A stretch of DNA of 64,000 nucleotides from the NCBI GenBank assembly GCA_015075365.1, contig JABTUN010000001.1:1674001-1738000 (forward strand), in the 5' to 3' direction. This document shows, in pieces, positions 41,530 through 49,871 of this stretch; position 1 is the first letter of the stretch; the number at the start of each line of letters is the position of its first letter. The translations under genes and the position numbers were made by a program. This DNA is from Verrucomicrobiaceae bacterium (lineage in GTDB: Bacteria; Verrucomicrobiota; Verrucomicrobiia; Verrucomicrobiales; Verrucomicrobiaceae). The notes under the pieces were generated by a model. It did no database searches and was not told the DNA's origin. It saw nothing but the letters and a program-made list of their open reading frames with translations.

Positions 41530-42496
41530 TTTATTGGCGAACGTTGTTTAGCCACATTAAACTGTGGGCGAATCAGATTCGTCCACAGTTTTCTGTGGAA
41601 TAACCGGGTGGAGTGGGGGGCAAACGGGTTCGGAGCTAGGAATGTCTGGCTCCTATTTTCTATTTTGGGCTGATTTGCCCCTCCCATGGGGTGCATTTCC
41701 GTTTCCGGGAGGACCGGACGGCTGCCGTTGGGTGCATTTCCGTTTCCGGGAGGACCGGACGGCTGCCGTTGGGTGCATTTCCGTTTCCGGGAGGACCGGA
41801 CGGCTGCCGTTGGGTGCATTTCCATTTTCGGGAGGACCGGACGGCTGCCGTTGGGTGCATTTCCATTTCCGGGAGGACCGGGCGGCTGCCGTTGGGTGCA
41901 TTTCCATTTCCGGGAGGGCCTGACGGCTGCCGTTGGGTGCATTTCCATTTCCGGGAGCACGAAACGGCTGCCGTTGGGTGCATTTCCGTTTCCGGGAGGA
42001 CCGGACGGCTGCCGTTGGGTGCATTTCCGTTTCCGGGAGGACCGGACGGCTGCCGTTGGGTGCATTTCCGTTTCCGGGAGGACCGGACGGCTGCCGTTGG
42101 GTGCATTTCCGTTTCCGGGAGCACGAAACGGCTGCCGTTGGGTGCATTTCCGTTTCCGGGAGCACGAAACGGCTGGCTTTTGGAGGGTTGCCATCGGCGA
42201 GGGGGGAAAACAGCGTTCTTTTGGCGCATTTTCGCCTGAATATGAGGCTTTTATTTAGCCCTAGTTGAATACCAATTTAGCAGTCTGCGGAAGCCGCCTT
42301 TTATATAACCTGCCCGTTCGCCTTCACACCGTCCGGTGCTGTGCCTGGCGGGGGCGGATTTCTTCCAACCTCACCGCAACCCTGCGCTGCTCTTCCTGTC
42401 CTGACCGCCGTGGCCCGCTTCGGACAAGCTTTTTTCGGAGATGGTTCCCGTTTTTCAGCCCTGGACCAGCCGCGCTCATCCCCCAACCGACGCACG
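41530..42496. other. Intergenic region carrying the minisatellite
   Basis: Apart from the 12-unit repeat (41691-42182), nothing is convincing. A short AT-rich zone at about 42225-42310, with TTTATATAACC, is the likely promoter region of the collagen-like/FN3 pair. The left part (41530-41690) has no gene. Confidence 0.5.
41691..42182. repeat. 41-bp minisatellite, 12 units
   Basis: GTGCATTTCC recurs exactly every 41 bp at 41691, 41732, 41773, 41814, 41855, 41896, 41937, 41978, 42019, 42060, 42101 and 42142. Each unit has GTGCATTTCC, TTTCCGGGAG, a variable heptamer and GGCTGCCGTTGG. Two alternatives, GGACCGGA and CACGAAA-type, alternate at the same place. Because 41 is not a multiple of three and no unit creates a stop, most frames on both strands stay open, so the long reading frames here are not genes. 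Confidence 0.95.
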
Positions 42497-43417
42497 ATGG
42501 CCTCCAATACCCTTCCCGACAAACTGGACCATGTCCTCACCCAGGCCGAGGACATGTGTGACGGCCTCAACCAGCACGAGACCGCTGTGGACGTGAAGCA
42601 AAACACGGAATCGGTCCTGCGCGCCGCCCTGGCCGCCGCGCGCGCCGCCGAGAGTGATTACGGCGATGCCAAGGTGGCGAAAAAAGCCGCCAACGCCGCC
42701 GTGACCAACGCGGACAAGGCCGCGAAAACCTTCATCACCAACGCGCGCAAGCGCCTGTCCAAATTCTTTGGCGAGGCTGCCAGCACGGAATGGGAGGCCG
42801 CTGGCTGGCCGCCCGGCTCCACCGCCATGCCAGGCGAGCAGAGCCTGCGCTTCAACCTGCTGGCCAGCCTCAAGGCCCACTTCACCAGCCATCCGGCCCA
42901 TGAAAGCGTGGACATGGAGGCCACCGCCGCGCTGGCAGATGCCGCCCACACCGCCTACAGCAATGCGCGCAACACGCTGGCGGACAAGATCACCCTCAGC
43001 GGCCAGAAAAAGGCCGCGCGGGACACGGCCGTGGCCAACCTGCGCTTGCGCATGAACGGACTCATCGCGGAGCTGGAGGTGCTGATGGGCCCGGAGGACC
43101 CGCGCTGGCACGCCTTTGGCCTGAACCGCCCGGCGGACGAGGAGACGCCGGAGGCGCCCTCCTTCACCACGGCCATCCCCGGCCCGAACAACACGCTGCT
43201 GGTGGACTGGGACGACGCGCTGCGCGCGGACCGCTGGCGCGTCTGGATGCTGATCGTGGGCACGGACACGGAATTCCAGGTCGTGCTGACCGTGACGGAG
43301 AGCGATGCCACGCTGCCCGCCCCGCCCTCCGGCTCCACCGTGAAACTCCGCGTGACCAGCGTGAACGACGCTGGCGAAAGCCAGCCCGGCCCCGAGACGG
43401 AGGTCGTCATTCCGTGA
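42497..43417 (+). CDS. Secreted-type helical protein with C-terminal FN3-like domain
   Basis: 306 aa. No signal peptide seen. The first 190 residues are Ala-rich and helical (VLRAALAAARAAESDYGD, KAANAAVTNADKAAKTFI), followed by a GPEDPRWHAFGLNRP linker. The last 85 residues resemble a fibronectin type III fold (PGPNNTLLVDWDDALRAD, VKLRVTSVNDAGESQPGPET). Start at 42497 chosen over an upstream ATG because the upstream part is Pro/Arg-rich and unconserved in look. Likely a structural or surface protein. A strong terminator follows and then a collagen-like gene, perhaps a partner. Confidence 0.7.
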   Translation: MASNTLPDKLDHVLTQAEDMCDGLNQHETAVDVKQNTESVLRAALAAARAAESDYGDAKVAKKAANAAVTNADKAAKTFITNARKRLSKFFGEAASTEWEAAGWPPGSTAMPGEQSLRFNLLASLKAHFTSHPAHESVDMEATAALADAAHTAYSNARNTLADKITLSGQKKAARDTAVANLRLRMNGLIAELEVLMGPEDPRWHAFGLNRPADEETPEAPSFTTAIPGPNNTLLVDWDDALRADRWRVWMLIVGTDTEFQVVLTVTESDATLPAPPSGSTVKLRVTSVNDAGESQPGPETEVVIP

Positions 43418-43424
43418 TTCACAT

Positions 43425-43490
43425 AACCGGGGGCGGGAGGGCTGCGTCGCATGCTTTTGGCCTCGAAGTGCTCCGCCCCCGGTTCTTTTT
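43425..43490 (+). terminator. Intrinsic terminator
   Basis: AACCGGGGGCGG (43425-43436) pairs exactly with CCGCCCCCGGTT (43473-43484), and CTTTTTCTTCTTTTCT follows. The loop is 36 nt. It lies directly after the FN3-like gene and before the collagen-like gene. Confidence 0.85.
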
Positions 43491-43554
43491 CTTCTTTTCT
43501 CTCTTTCGGCCCATTCACCCACCAACCTGCCGCGAGTGGAAGCGCGGACTACTT

Positions 43555-44145
43555 ATGCCCTATGATCCCAACTGGCCGCAGAACGGCCAAAACATCGACG
43601 CGGACCGTTTCCGCGATCAATTCAGCGGCCTCAAGACGCTGATCGACGCCATCAACACGGGCGGCGGCATCACCGCCGTGGTGGTCGATGCGGTGAACAC
43701 CCTGCCCGCAGGCAGCGCCGCCAGCGTGAACATGCAGGTCAGCGGCAGCACCCTGCACTTCACCTTTGGCATCCCGGAGGGGCAGCCCGGCCCGCAGGGC
43801 ACCCCCGGCAACGACGGCGCGCCCGGCCAGCCCTTTGCCCAGGCCGTGGTGGACGCCGTCAACACCGTCGATCCCGGCAGCCCGGCCAGCGTCAGCGTCA
43901 GCTTCGACGGCACGAATGTGCGCTTCACCTTTGACATCCCGCGCGGGCAGACCGGGGACACCGGCGCGACCGGCCAGCCGGGCGAGGTGAGCCAGACCGA
44001 CCTGCAAAACGCCGTGAACGACGCGCTGCAACAGTGCAGCAACAACAGCAACGCCGTGGGCACCCTGGACGCCCCCATGGCCGATCCGGACGCCGAAGCG
44101 CTGCGGCAGAAGGTCAATGAGCTGCTGCTGGCTCTGCGGCGGTGA
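43555..44145 (+). CDS. Collagen-like repeat protein
   Basis: 196 aa from ATG 43555 (MPYDPNWPQNGQNIDADR). Two beta modules of the same kind, VVVDAVNTLPAGSAASV and VVDAVNTVDPGSPASV, each followed by a FTFGIPEG or FTFDIPRG strand, precede a short Gly-Xaa-Yaa stretch (GQPGPQGTPGNDGAPGQP and GQTGDTGATGQPGEV). This is typical of phage tail fibre and bacterial collagen-like proteins. The C-terminus (PDAEALRQKVNELLLALRR) is a probable trimerising helix. Surface or fibre role is inferred. The gene is convergent with the transporter gene across the repeat nest. Confidence 0.75.
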   Translation: MPYDPNWPQNGQNIDADRFRDQFSGLKTLIDAINTGGGITAVVVDAVNTLPAGSAASVNMQVSGSTLHFTFGIPEGQPGPQGTPGNDGAPGQPFAQAVVDAVNTVDPGSPASVSVSFDGTNVRFTFDIPRGQTGDTGATGQPGEVSQTDLQNAVNDALQQCSNNSNAVGTLDAPMADPDAEALRQKVNELLLALRR

Positions 44146-44183
44146 GTTTGTCGTTCGGGCTGCGCTTGCCAGAAACGGCCTGA

Positions 44184-44303
44184 CAGGCTGCTGAAAAACG
44201 CCATCACCGGCCACTGGCCGGTGCTACAACAGCGCCTGCACCTTCGCTGTGGATCGGGGCAGTGCGCCGGTCCGCAGGTTTTGCCGTATCTTTCAGCAGC
44301 CTG
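44184..44303. repeat. Inverted-repeat element between convergent genes
   Basis: CAGGCTGCTGAAA (44184-44196) is matched exactly by TTTCAGCAGCCTG (44291-44303). Inside is a second perfect hairpin, CACCGGCCACTGGCCGGTG (about 44204). Outer and inner repeats make a simple cruciform. It is the first of several nested elements in the 44146-44816 intergenic stretch. Confidence 0.7.
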
Positions 44304-44457
44304 CTATGCGGAGCGTCATCATCTTTTGTGATTGTTGAACCACGAAGAGTCACGCATTTTCGCCCATGGATTCTCCTTCTTTGCAAAAGATTCGTGCTCA
44401 TTCGTGACCCTTCGTGGTTTTGGGACCGCTTTTCACGAAAGGTGACGAGGCCGGGTA

Positions 44458-44738
44458 TCGACCGGTTCTCGAAAAGAATGTCTGATTCGAAGGAGGCTGA
44501 AAGCCTCCAGGAATCCAGCCCAGGGTTGGAGTGGCGAAGCCACGCAAACCCTGGGTGTGCCACGAGTAAAACCCGGCGCTCTGACAGAGCGCAGGAGAAG
44601 CTGCGAACGTTCTCCCGCACTCTTTCAGAGTGCTGCGATCCTTCCTGACACGAACCCAGGCTCTACGAGCCTGGGCTGGACTCCCAAGGGCCTTTCAGGC
44701 CCGTAGGGTAAATGACAAACATTCTGAGAACCGGTCTA
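44458..44738. repeat. Inverted-repeat element with TAGACCGGTTCTC ends, enclosing the hairpin mosaic
   Basis: Left end TCGACCGGTTCTCGAAAAGA (44458-44477) and right end, read in reverse, TAGACCGGTTCTCAGAATG (44738-44720) are related by inversion. The same end sequence appears at 44792-44819, 51297-51324 and 51438-51463. Between the ends is copy 2 of the hairpin mosaic (44493-44703). The element lies between convergent genes. Confidence 0.8.
44493..44703. repeat. Hairpin-mosaic repeat, copy 2
   Basis: Same order of hairpins as 39638-39845: GGAGGCTGAAAGCCTCC, CAGCCCAGGGTT with AACCCTGGG, GCGCTCTGACAGAGCGC, GCACTCTTTCAGAGTGC, CCCAGGCTC with GAGCCTGGG, and GGGCCTTTCAGGCCC. Several substitutions are paired in the stems (for example GAG/CTC replaced by GGG/CCC), which points to a conserved structure. 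Confidence 0.8.
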
Positions 44739-44791
44739 AAGGCCGGACTGCGGACGCAAGCACCGATGATCCGCCGCGCCCGCCGGTCCTT

Positions 44792-44819
44792 TCAGACATT
44801 CTTTTTGAGAAACCGACTA
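44792..44819. repeat. Single element end supplying the stop codon of the AEC carrier gene
   Basis: Read on the minus strand this is TAGTCGGTTTCTCAAAAAGA continuing to AATGTCTGA, one end of the family seen at 44458 and 51297. Its first three bases TAG (44819-44817) are the stop codon of the transporter gene. The protein ends WALKWIGV. Confidence 0.7.
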
Positions 44820-45758
44820 CACGCCGATCCATTTGAGGGCCCAGGCGATGACGAAGGGGGTGGTGACGCAACTGACGACGGTGGTGGCCAGCACGCACTG
44901 CACGGCGGTGGCGGGGTGGCCGCCGTAGAGGCGGGCGATGACGATGTTGAAGACGGCGGAGGGCATGGCGGCCTGGACGATGAGGATGCGCTTCAACTCG
45001 ACCGTGAGGGGCAGGAAGACGGCGGCGGCGAGGAAGGCGGCGGGGATGAGGGCGAGGCGCAGCAGGGGGCTGAGCACGGCCACGCGCCAGTTCATGCGCT
45101 CCTGGCCCCAGATGTCCGCGATGGAGGCGCCGATGAGCAGGACGGCGAGCGGCACGGCGCAGGCGCCGAGCATGCCGAGGGTGTTGTGCGCGACCTGCGG
45201 GATGTGGACGTGCAGCCCGGTGAAATTCAGCAGCAGGGAGCCGAGGATGGTGAGGACGGGCGGATTGAGCGCGAGCTTGAGCGGGGCGTTGTGAAAGCCG
45301 GTGAGCATGCCGACGCAGGCGGTCCAGCAGGCCAGCTCAATGCCGAGCGTGAAGGTGAAGAGCACGCCGAGGGTGCCCTGGTCCGGAAAGAGGGCGGTGA
45401 CGATGGGGATGGCCACAAAACCGTAGTTTTGCAGCCCGCAGGACACGCCAAAGGTGCGCCGCCCCTCATGCACGCGCAGGCCGATGAGCGGGGCGAGCGC
45501 GTAGGAGACGGTAATGCCGAGGACGATGAGGGCGAAGCCGAGGCCGGCGGCCATGAGCACGGGCAGCGGCTGCATGACGGCCGGATTGCCCGCGACACGC
45601 TCCAGGATGAGCGCGGGGGTCAAAATGGTGACGCAGAGGCGCATGAGGCCCTTGTCCGACTCCAGCGGGAGGACGCCGGTTTTGCGCAGCAGCGCGCCGG
45701 TGCCCATCAACAGATAAACGGGCGCCGTGACCGCGAGAATGCCGGCATAGTCGAGCAT
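44817..45758 (-). CDS. AEC-family (auxin efflux carrier) transporter
   Basis: 313 aa from ATG 45758 (MLDYAGILAVTAPVYLLMG), preceded by an AGAGG ribosome-binding site; a GTG start 18 bp earlier is possible. About ten hydrophobic helices; GALLRKTGVLPLESDKGL and YALAPLIGLRVHEGRRTF are conserved loops. AEC carriers export small organic acids, such as malate or malonate, in bacteria; the substrate is unknown. The stop codon is the first three bases of a repeat element (see 44792-44819). Confidence 0.85.
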   Translation of the reverse strand: MLDYAGILAVTAPVYLLMGTGALLRKTGVLPLESDKGLMRLCVTILTPALILERVAGNPAVMQPLPVLMAAGLGFALIVLGITVSYALAPLIGLRVHEGRRTFGVSCGLQNYGFVAIPIVTALFPDQGTLGVLFTFTLGIELACWTACVGMLTGFHNAPLKLALNPPVLTILGSLLLNFTGLHVHIPQVAHNTLGMLGACAVPLAVLLIGASIADIWGQERMNWRVAVLSPLLRLALIPAAFLAAAVFLPLTVELKRILIVQAAMPSAVFNIVIARLYGGHPATAVQCVLATTVVSCVTTPFVIAWALKWIGV

Positions 45759-45809
45759 GAGGCGGCCTCTTTCCACAGACCGGCGCGCCGGACAAGCACA
45801 ACCCGGGGG

Positions 45810-47240
45810 TCATGGCCGCGCAAAGGCGAACATCTTCTTGTCCGTGCGGAGGTAGAGGACGCCATCGACGATGGCGGGCGTGGCGAAGACGGGGGCCTTC
45901 AACTCGTTGCGGGCGAGCACGGCGAGCCTGTCCGCGCGTGTGTCGAGGACGACGACGGTGCCGCGCTGGGAGGCGACATACACGCGCCCGTCGGCGGCCA
46001 CGCCGGAGGCGTAGTAGTCACCGGAGGCATCGACACGCTCCGCCTGGTAGATGGGGCTGCCGCTTTGCGCCTCGTAGGCGCTGGCGAGGCCGCCGCTCTT
46101 CATGGTGAAGACGCGCCCGTCGGCCACGACGGGGCTGGAGACATAGGGGAGGTGCTTGGACTGCTGCCAGAGGACGTGGGTGTCCGTGATGTCGCCGCTG
46201 CCGCCGGGGCGGATGGCGAAGAGCTGGTTCACCGCGTCGGCGAACATGCCGCGGATGACCTCATACTCGGCCTGGGTGACCTTGCCGTCCTTGTCGGCGT
46301 CGATCTGGGAGTAGCGCGCCTTGACGGGGCCGTCGGGAAACTCCGCCAGGGTGAGCTGCCGGTCCTTGTCGGCGTCGTGGGCGGCGGCGAAGGCCTCGAA
46401 GGGCTCCATCTCGATGCGGTCGTCCTCGTCGCCGCCGACATTCCAGCTCGAGACGAGCAGCACGCCGCCGGCGGCGACGGGGCTGGCGTTCGCCACGCGG
46501 GCCATGCCGCGCGCGGACCAGCGCTGCCGGCCGTCCTTCAAATCATAGCCGCGCACCCACAGGGATCCGCAGACGACGAGCTCCTCGATGCCGTCGTGTT
46601 TCCAGATGAAGGGGGTGGAGAAGCCGCGCCGGAACTCGCCACGGTCCACGCGCCACACCTGCGCGCCGGTTTTCACATCGAGCGCGGTCATGTGGCTGCC
46701 CACATCCTGATCGACGACGAGGATGACCTTTCCATCCGCGATGACCGGGGAGGCGCTGGTGCCAAACTCGACGACGGGGGCGGGCATGGGCTTTTTCCAG
46801 AGCTCCCGGCCATCCCAGACATATGCCAGCACGCCGTAACTGCCGAAGTAGGCGATCAGGCGCTGCCCGTCCGTGCAGCAGGTGGGCGCGGCGGGGCTGC
46901 CGATGCGGTGCGCGCCCTCGATCTTGTCCGCGGGGGCCGCCACGCGCCAGAGCTCGCGCCCGTCGGTCTTGCTGAGGCAAAAGGTGACGAGCTTCCCCTC
47001 CGCAAGGCCGGTGAGGGCGATCCTGTCCCCCCAGATGCAGGGCGAGGAGTGCCCGTGCGGCACGTCCACCTGCCACTTCACGTTTTTCTCCGGAGAGAAC
47101 TCCACCGGGGGTGATCCCGTGCCGGTGCCGAGCCCGCCCTCGCCACGAAATTGAGGCCAGTTGGAGGCGGAGAGGGCGGTGGAGGCCAGCACGAGGCCTG
47201 GCAGGAGCAGGAAGACGAAGCGAACGGAGGAAGACGGCAT
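45810..47240 (-). CDS. Secreted PQQ-like beta-propeller protein with embedded EF-hands
   Basis: 476 aa from ATG 47240, with signal peptide (VRFVFLLLPGLVLASTALSA). The opening NWPQFRGEGGLGTGTGSPP is typical of the PQQ-like propeller proteins of planctomycetes and verrucomicrobia. Repeated blades carry WRVAAPA, KVILVVDQDVGSHMTALDVK and GRVYVASQRGTVVVLDT. Between blades, around residues 285-330, two EF-hand loops are inserted: DADKDRQLTLAEFPDG and DADKDGKVTQAEYEV. No PQQ-binding catalytic residues are seen, so it may be a structural or sensory propeller. Single gene, on the minus strand. Confidence 0.87.
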   Translation of the reverse strand: MPSSSVRFVFLLLPGLVLASTALSASNWPQFRGEGGLGTGTGSPPVEFSPEKNVKWQVDVPHGHSSPCIWGDRIALTGLAEGKLVTFCLSKTDGRELWRVAAPADKIEGAHRIGSPAAPTCCTDGQRLIAYFGSYGVLAYVWDGRELWKKPMPAPVVEFGTSASPVIADGKVILVVDQDVGSHMTALDVKTGAQVWRVDRGEFRRGFSTPFIWKHDGIEELVVCGSLWVRGYDLKDGRQRWSARGMARVANASPVAAGGVLLVSSWNVGGDEDDRIEMEPFEAFAAAHDADKDRQLTLAEFPDGPVKARYSQIDADKDGKVTQAEYEVIRGMFADAVNQLFAIRPGGSGDITDTHVLWQQSKHLPYVSSPVVADGRVFTMKSGGLASAYEAQSGSPIYQAERVDASGDYYASGVAADGRVYVASQRGTVVVLDTRADRLAVLARNELKAPVFATPAIVDGVLYLRTDKKMFAFARP

Positions 47241-47381
47241 GCGGGGATAAAAAAGGGGGTTCCGGGCCCAATCTAACTCCGTCCCGTGTTTCTTTTCCAG
47301 CCAGGGACGGCCTGCGGCGCGGCCGTTCCCCGGGGCTGGCTGTGTGCTTGCCTCCTGCGTTGACCGGACTATCATCGGCGC

Positions 47382-47753
47382 ATGTCCACCGCAAGTCTGC
47401 TCACCGCGATCAAGAGCCTGCCGGAGCCGCAATTTGTGCGGGTGCTGGGACAGATGCTGGCATTCCAAAACCGCAAGCGCGCGCGCCAGCCTTCGCGGGA
47501 GCAGGTGCTGCTGGCGGCCATCAACCGCGGCGCGCCCCCGCGGCTGCTCCACGAGCAACGTGCGCTGATCGAGAAAAAACGCAGCCAGGGACTCACGGAG
47601 GCGGAGAGGCAGCGCATGATCCAGATCACGGATGCATTGGAGGCCTTCAACGTGCGCTGGCTGCGCTGGCTGGCGGAGCTCGCCGCGCTGCGCGGCACGA
47701 CTGCCGCCAGCCTGATGAGGCAGCTTGAGCTCCCGCCGAGGCCCTATGTCTGA
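47382..47753 (+). CDS. Small helical protein preceding an HNH endonuclease
   Basis: 123 aa (MSTASLLTAIKSLPEPQFVR at the start), mostly helical and basic. No recognised domain. Its last bases overlap the start of the HNH gene by eight bases (ATGTCTGA). The overlapping pair looks like a small mobile or TA-like unit, with the first gene as possible partner of the nuclease. That is inference from layout only. Confidence 0.6.
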   Translation: MSTASLLTAIKSLPEPQFVRVLGQMLAFQNRKRARQPSREQVLLAAINRGAPPRLLHEQRALIEKKRSQGLTEAERQRMIQITDALEAFNVRWLRWLAELAALRGTTAASLMRQLELPPRPYV

Positions 47754-48180
47754 TCCACGGGTGCCGGCCTCAGTCCGTGCGCGCGTGGCAGCACGTGCCG
47801 GCCATCGCTGCGAGTACTGCCGTTGTCCGGAGGCGTTTTCCGCATCGCCATTCTGTGTCGAACACATCACGCCGGTGAGTCGCGGCGGTGGCTCAGGCGT
47901 GTCGAACCTGGCTTTCTCCTGCGCAGGCTGCAACGCGCACAAATACGACCGCGTCACCGGCATGGATCCGCTGTCAGGGGACGAGGCGCCGCTCTATCAT
48001 CCACGCAAGCAGCGGTGGGAGGATCATTTTGTCTGGTCGGCGGACTCGCTGGAGGTCATCGGCCTCTCCCGCACCGGACGGGCGACGACGGAGACGCTGT
48101 GCCTGAACCGGCGGAACATCCGCAACCTGCGCCGGCTGCTGATTGCTGTCGGAGAACATCCGCCAGAGTCCGCGCCCTGA
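47746..48180 (+). CDS. HNH endonuclease
   Basis: 144 aa from ATG 47746. RAGHRCEYCRCP has the first CxxC, FCVEHITPVSRGG the catalytic His region, and NLAFSCAGCNAHKYD the second CxxC with HNH asparagine/histidine: a zinc-stabilised HNH fold. HNH proteins of this size are homing, restriction or phage-type nucleases. The gene overlaps the small helical protein gene upstream by eight bases. Target unknown. Confidence 0.85.
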   Translation: MSDPRVPASVRARVAARAGHRCEYCRCPEAFSASPFCVEHITPVSRGGGSGVSNLAFSCAGCNAHKYDRVTGMDPLSGDEAPLYHPRKQRWEDHFVWSADSLEVIGLSRTGRATTETLCLNRRNIRNLRRLLIAVGEHPPESAP

Positions 48181-48214
48181 ACGATCCTTTCCGCGAGGCG
48201 CGTTTCAGGCCGCC

Positions 48215-49423
48215 ATGAAACGCCCGCTCCTGCTTTTTCTCCTCGCCAGCACCCTTCAAGCCGAAATCCGCGTCTCGACCGATTTTGAAGGGGGGAACGC
48301 GGAGGTCGTCTCGCTGGATCAAACCACAAAAACCCTGCGCATCATGCCGGGGCTGCACGAAGGGCGCGGCTGGCCGTGCTGGTGGTTTTTCAAGCTCGAC
48401 GGGCTGGCGGCGGGTGATGAGCTGACGCTCGAAGTACAGGCGCAGACGAGGCCGTTTCGCGAGAGCCAGGTGCTGGCCCACACCTGGTGCCAGCCGAAAC
48501 ATGCGTGGCTGAGCCGTGATGGGGAAACATGGGCGCCGGGCGAGGCGGGCACGCTGAATGGCGACAAGGTGATGGTTTACAAGATCAAGGCCGCCGCCGC
48601 GCAGATGAGCGTGGCGTGGGGGCCGCCGTTTGTGCCCTCCGACGCGGAGAAGCTGCTGGCGGAGATCGCGGCGAAGCTGCCGGAGGCGAAACGCTTCGAG
48701 CTGGCGAAGACACGCGGCGGACGCCCGGTGAACGGCATCCGTATCGGTGATGAAAACGCGCCGCACCAGGTGTGGGTGGGCGCGCGGCATCATGCCTGGG
48801 AGGCGGGCGGCAGCCAGGTGGGGCGCGGTTTCGCCCGCTGGTATGCCAGTGACGAGGCGAAGGCGCTGCGCGCGAAAACCTGCCTGCACTACATCCCGAT
48901 CATGGACGTGGACAACGCCGCCATCGGCGCGGGAGGCAAGGAGGCCGTCCCACGCGACCACAACCGGGACTGGGCCGACGAACCGGTGTACCCCGAGGTG
49001 GCCGCCGCGCAGCGGATGATCCGCGCGATCCACGAGAAGCGCGGGCTCGATGTGTACATCGACCTGCACAATCCCGGGGCGTCCGATCCGGTGTTTTACT
49101 TTGGTCCCTTCGCATTTGAGCGGATGACGGGCATGCAGCAGCGGAACTACCAGCGGTGGATCGACCTGTCCGCGGCGCACATCACGGAGCCCGTGCCGGT
49201 GCAGCCGAAATACCGCTTTGCCACCTATGTGAAGACGGATGAGGAGCGCGGGCGCATGAGCAGCGGCTGGGTGCGCAACCACACGGGCGATTTCACGATC
49301 TCCGTGACGCTGGAAACCGGCTGGAACAGCCCGCGGATGTCCGTGGAAGGATACGCCGGCATCGGCGCGGGCCTGGGGCGCGCGCTGGCGGCCTATCTGG
49401 CGGAGAATCCGCGGCGGGAGTAG
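48215..49423 (+). CDS. Secreted M14-family zinc carboxypeptidase
   Basis: 402 aa from ATG 48215 (MKRPLLLFLLASTLQAEIRV, signal peptide). A beta-sandwich N-terminal half precedes the peptidase. Zinc-binding HxxE is in VWVGARHHAWEAGGSQ (H-A-W-E), the third ligand in VYIDLHNPGASDP, and the catalytic glutamate region is probably SVTLETGWNSPRM. This matches M14 cytosolic/periplasmic carboxypeptidases with an N-terminal domain. A role in peptide or murein fragment turnover is inferred. Single gene, with an in-frame ATG upstream rejected on signal-peptide grounds. Confidence 0.85.
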   Translation: MKRPLLLFLLASTLQAEIRVSTDFEGGNAEVVSLDQTTKTLRIMPGLHEGRGWPCWWFFKLDGLAAGDELTLEVQAQTRPFRESQVLAHTWCQPKHAWLSRDGETWAPGEAGTLNGDKVMVYKIKAAAAQMSVAWGPPFVPSDAEKLLAEIAAKLPEAKRFELAKTRGGRPVNGIRIGDENAPHQVWVGARHHAWEAGGSQVGRGFARWYASDEAKALRAKTCLHYIPIMDVDNAAIGAGGKEAVPRDHNRDWADEPVYPEVAAAQRMIRAIHEKRGLDVYIDLHNPGASDPVFYFGPFAFERMTGMQQRNYQRWIDLSAAHITEPVPVQPKYRFATYVKTDEERGRMSSGWVRNHTGDFTISVTLETGWNSPRMSVEGYAGIGAGLGRALAAYLAENPRRE

Positions 49424-49492
49424 CCGCGCGCGGCTGCCACGGCGCCCTCCGCGCTTGCCGCGCGGGGGAAGATCGCCTATCGCTCGCGCCCT

Positions 49493-49819
49493 ATGTCCAT
49501 CCCCGCTGAATTCCCCGGAGTCACCGCTGTCACGAAGGCCAATGTTTATTTTGACGGCAAAGTCGTCAGCCACACGATCCTGTTTCCCGACGGCAGCAAG
49601 AAGACGCTCGGCTTGATTTATCCGGGGGACTTTCACTTTGGCACGGCCAAGGCGGAGCGCATGGAAATCGTCGCGGGAGACTGCGTGGTGAAGCTGGACG
49701 GATCGGACACCCGGACGACGTACACGGCGGGCCAGCACTTTGATGTGGCGGCGAACAGCGGCTTCGACATCTCGGTGAGCGGAGGCATCTGCGAGTACAT
49801 CTGCTCGTTTCTCGACTGA
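49493..49819 (+). CDS. ppnP: Pyrimidine/purine nucleoside phosphorylase PpnP
   Basis: 108 aa, cupin-type. FPGVTAVTKANVYFDGKVVS, GLIYPGDFHFGTAKAERME and a C-terminal SGGICEYICSFLD match the DUF1255 (PpnP, YaiE) family. PpnP phosphorolyses purine and pyrimidine nucleosides with inorganic phosphate, releasing the base and ribose 1-phosphate. Single small gene. Confidence 0.9.
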   Translation: MSIPAEFPGVTAVTKANVYFDGKVVSHTILFPDGSKKTLGLIYPGDFHFGTAKAERMEIVAGDCVVKLDGSDTRTTYTAGQHFDVAANSGFDISVSGGICEYICSFLD

Positions 49820-49871
49820 GGATTGCCGCTTGAGCACGCGCGTGAAATCCTGACATTGGCGGGCCGCCATC

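Noticed and set aside
41691..42182. CRISPR array
   Set aside because: Units are adjacent and identical along their whole length; there are no unique spacers and no cas genes nearby.
41526..42268. Several overlapping reading frames of 100-220 residues on both strands
   Set aside because: They are generated by the 41-bp repeat, which has no stop in most frames; the peptides are the same words repeated in different order.
44712..47114. 800-residue plus-strand open frame over the AEC carrier and propeller genes
   Set aside because: It runs across two convincing minus-strand genes and the repeat nest; the text is Gly/Asp/His-rich and without domains.
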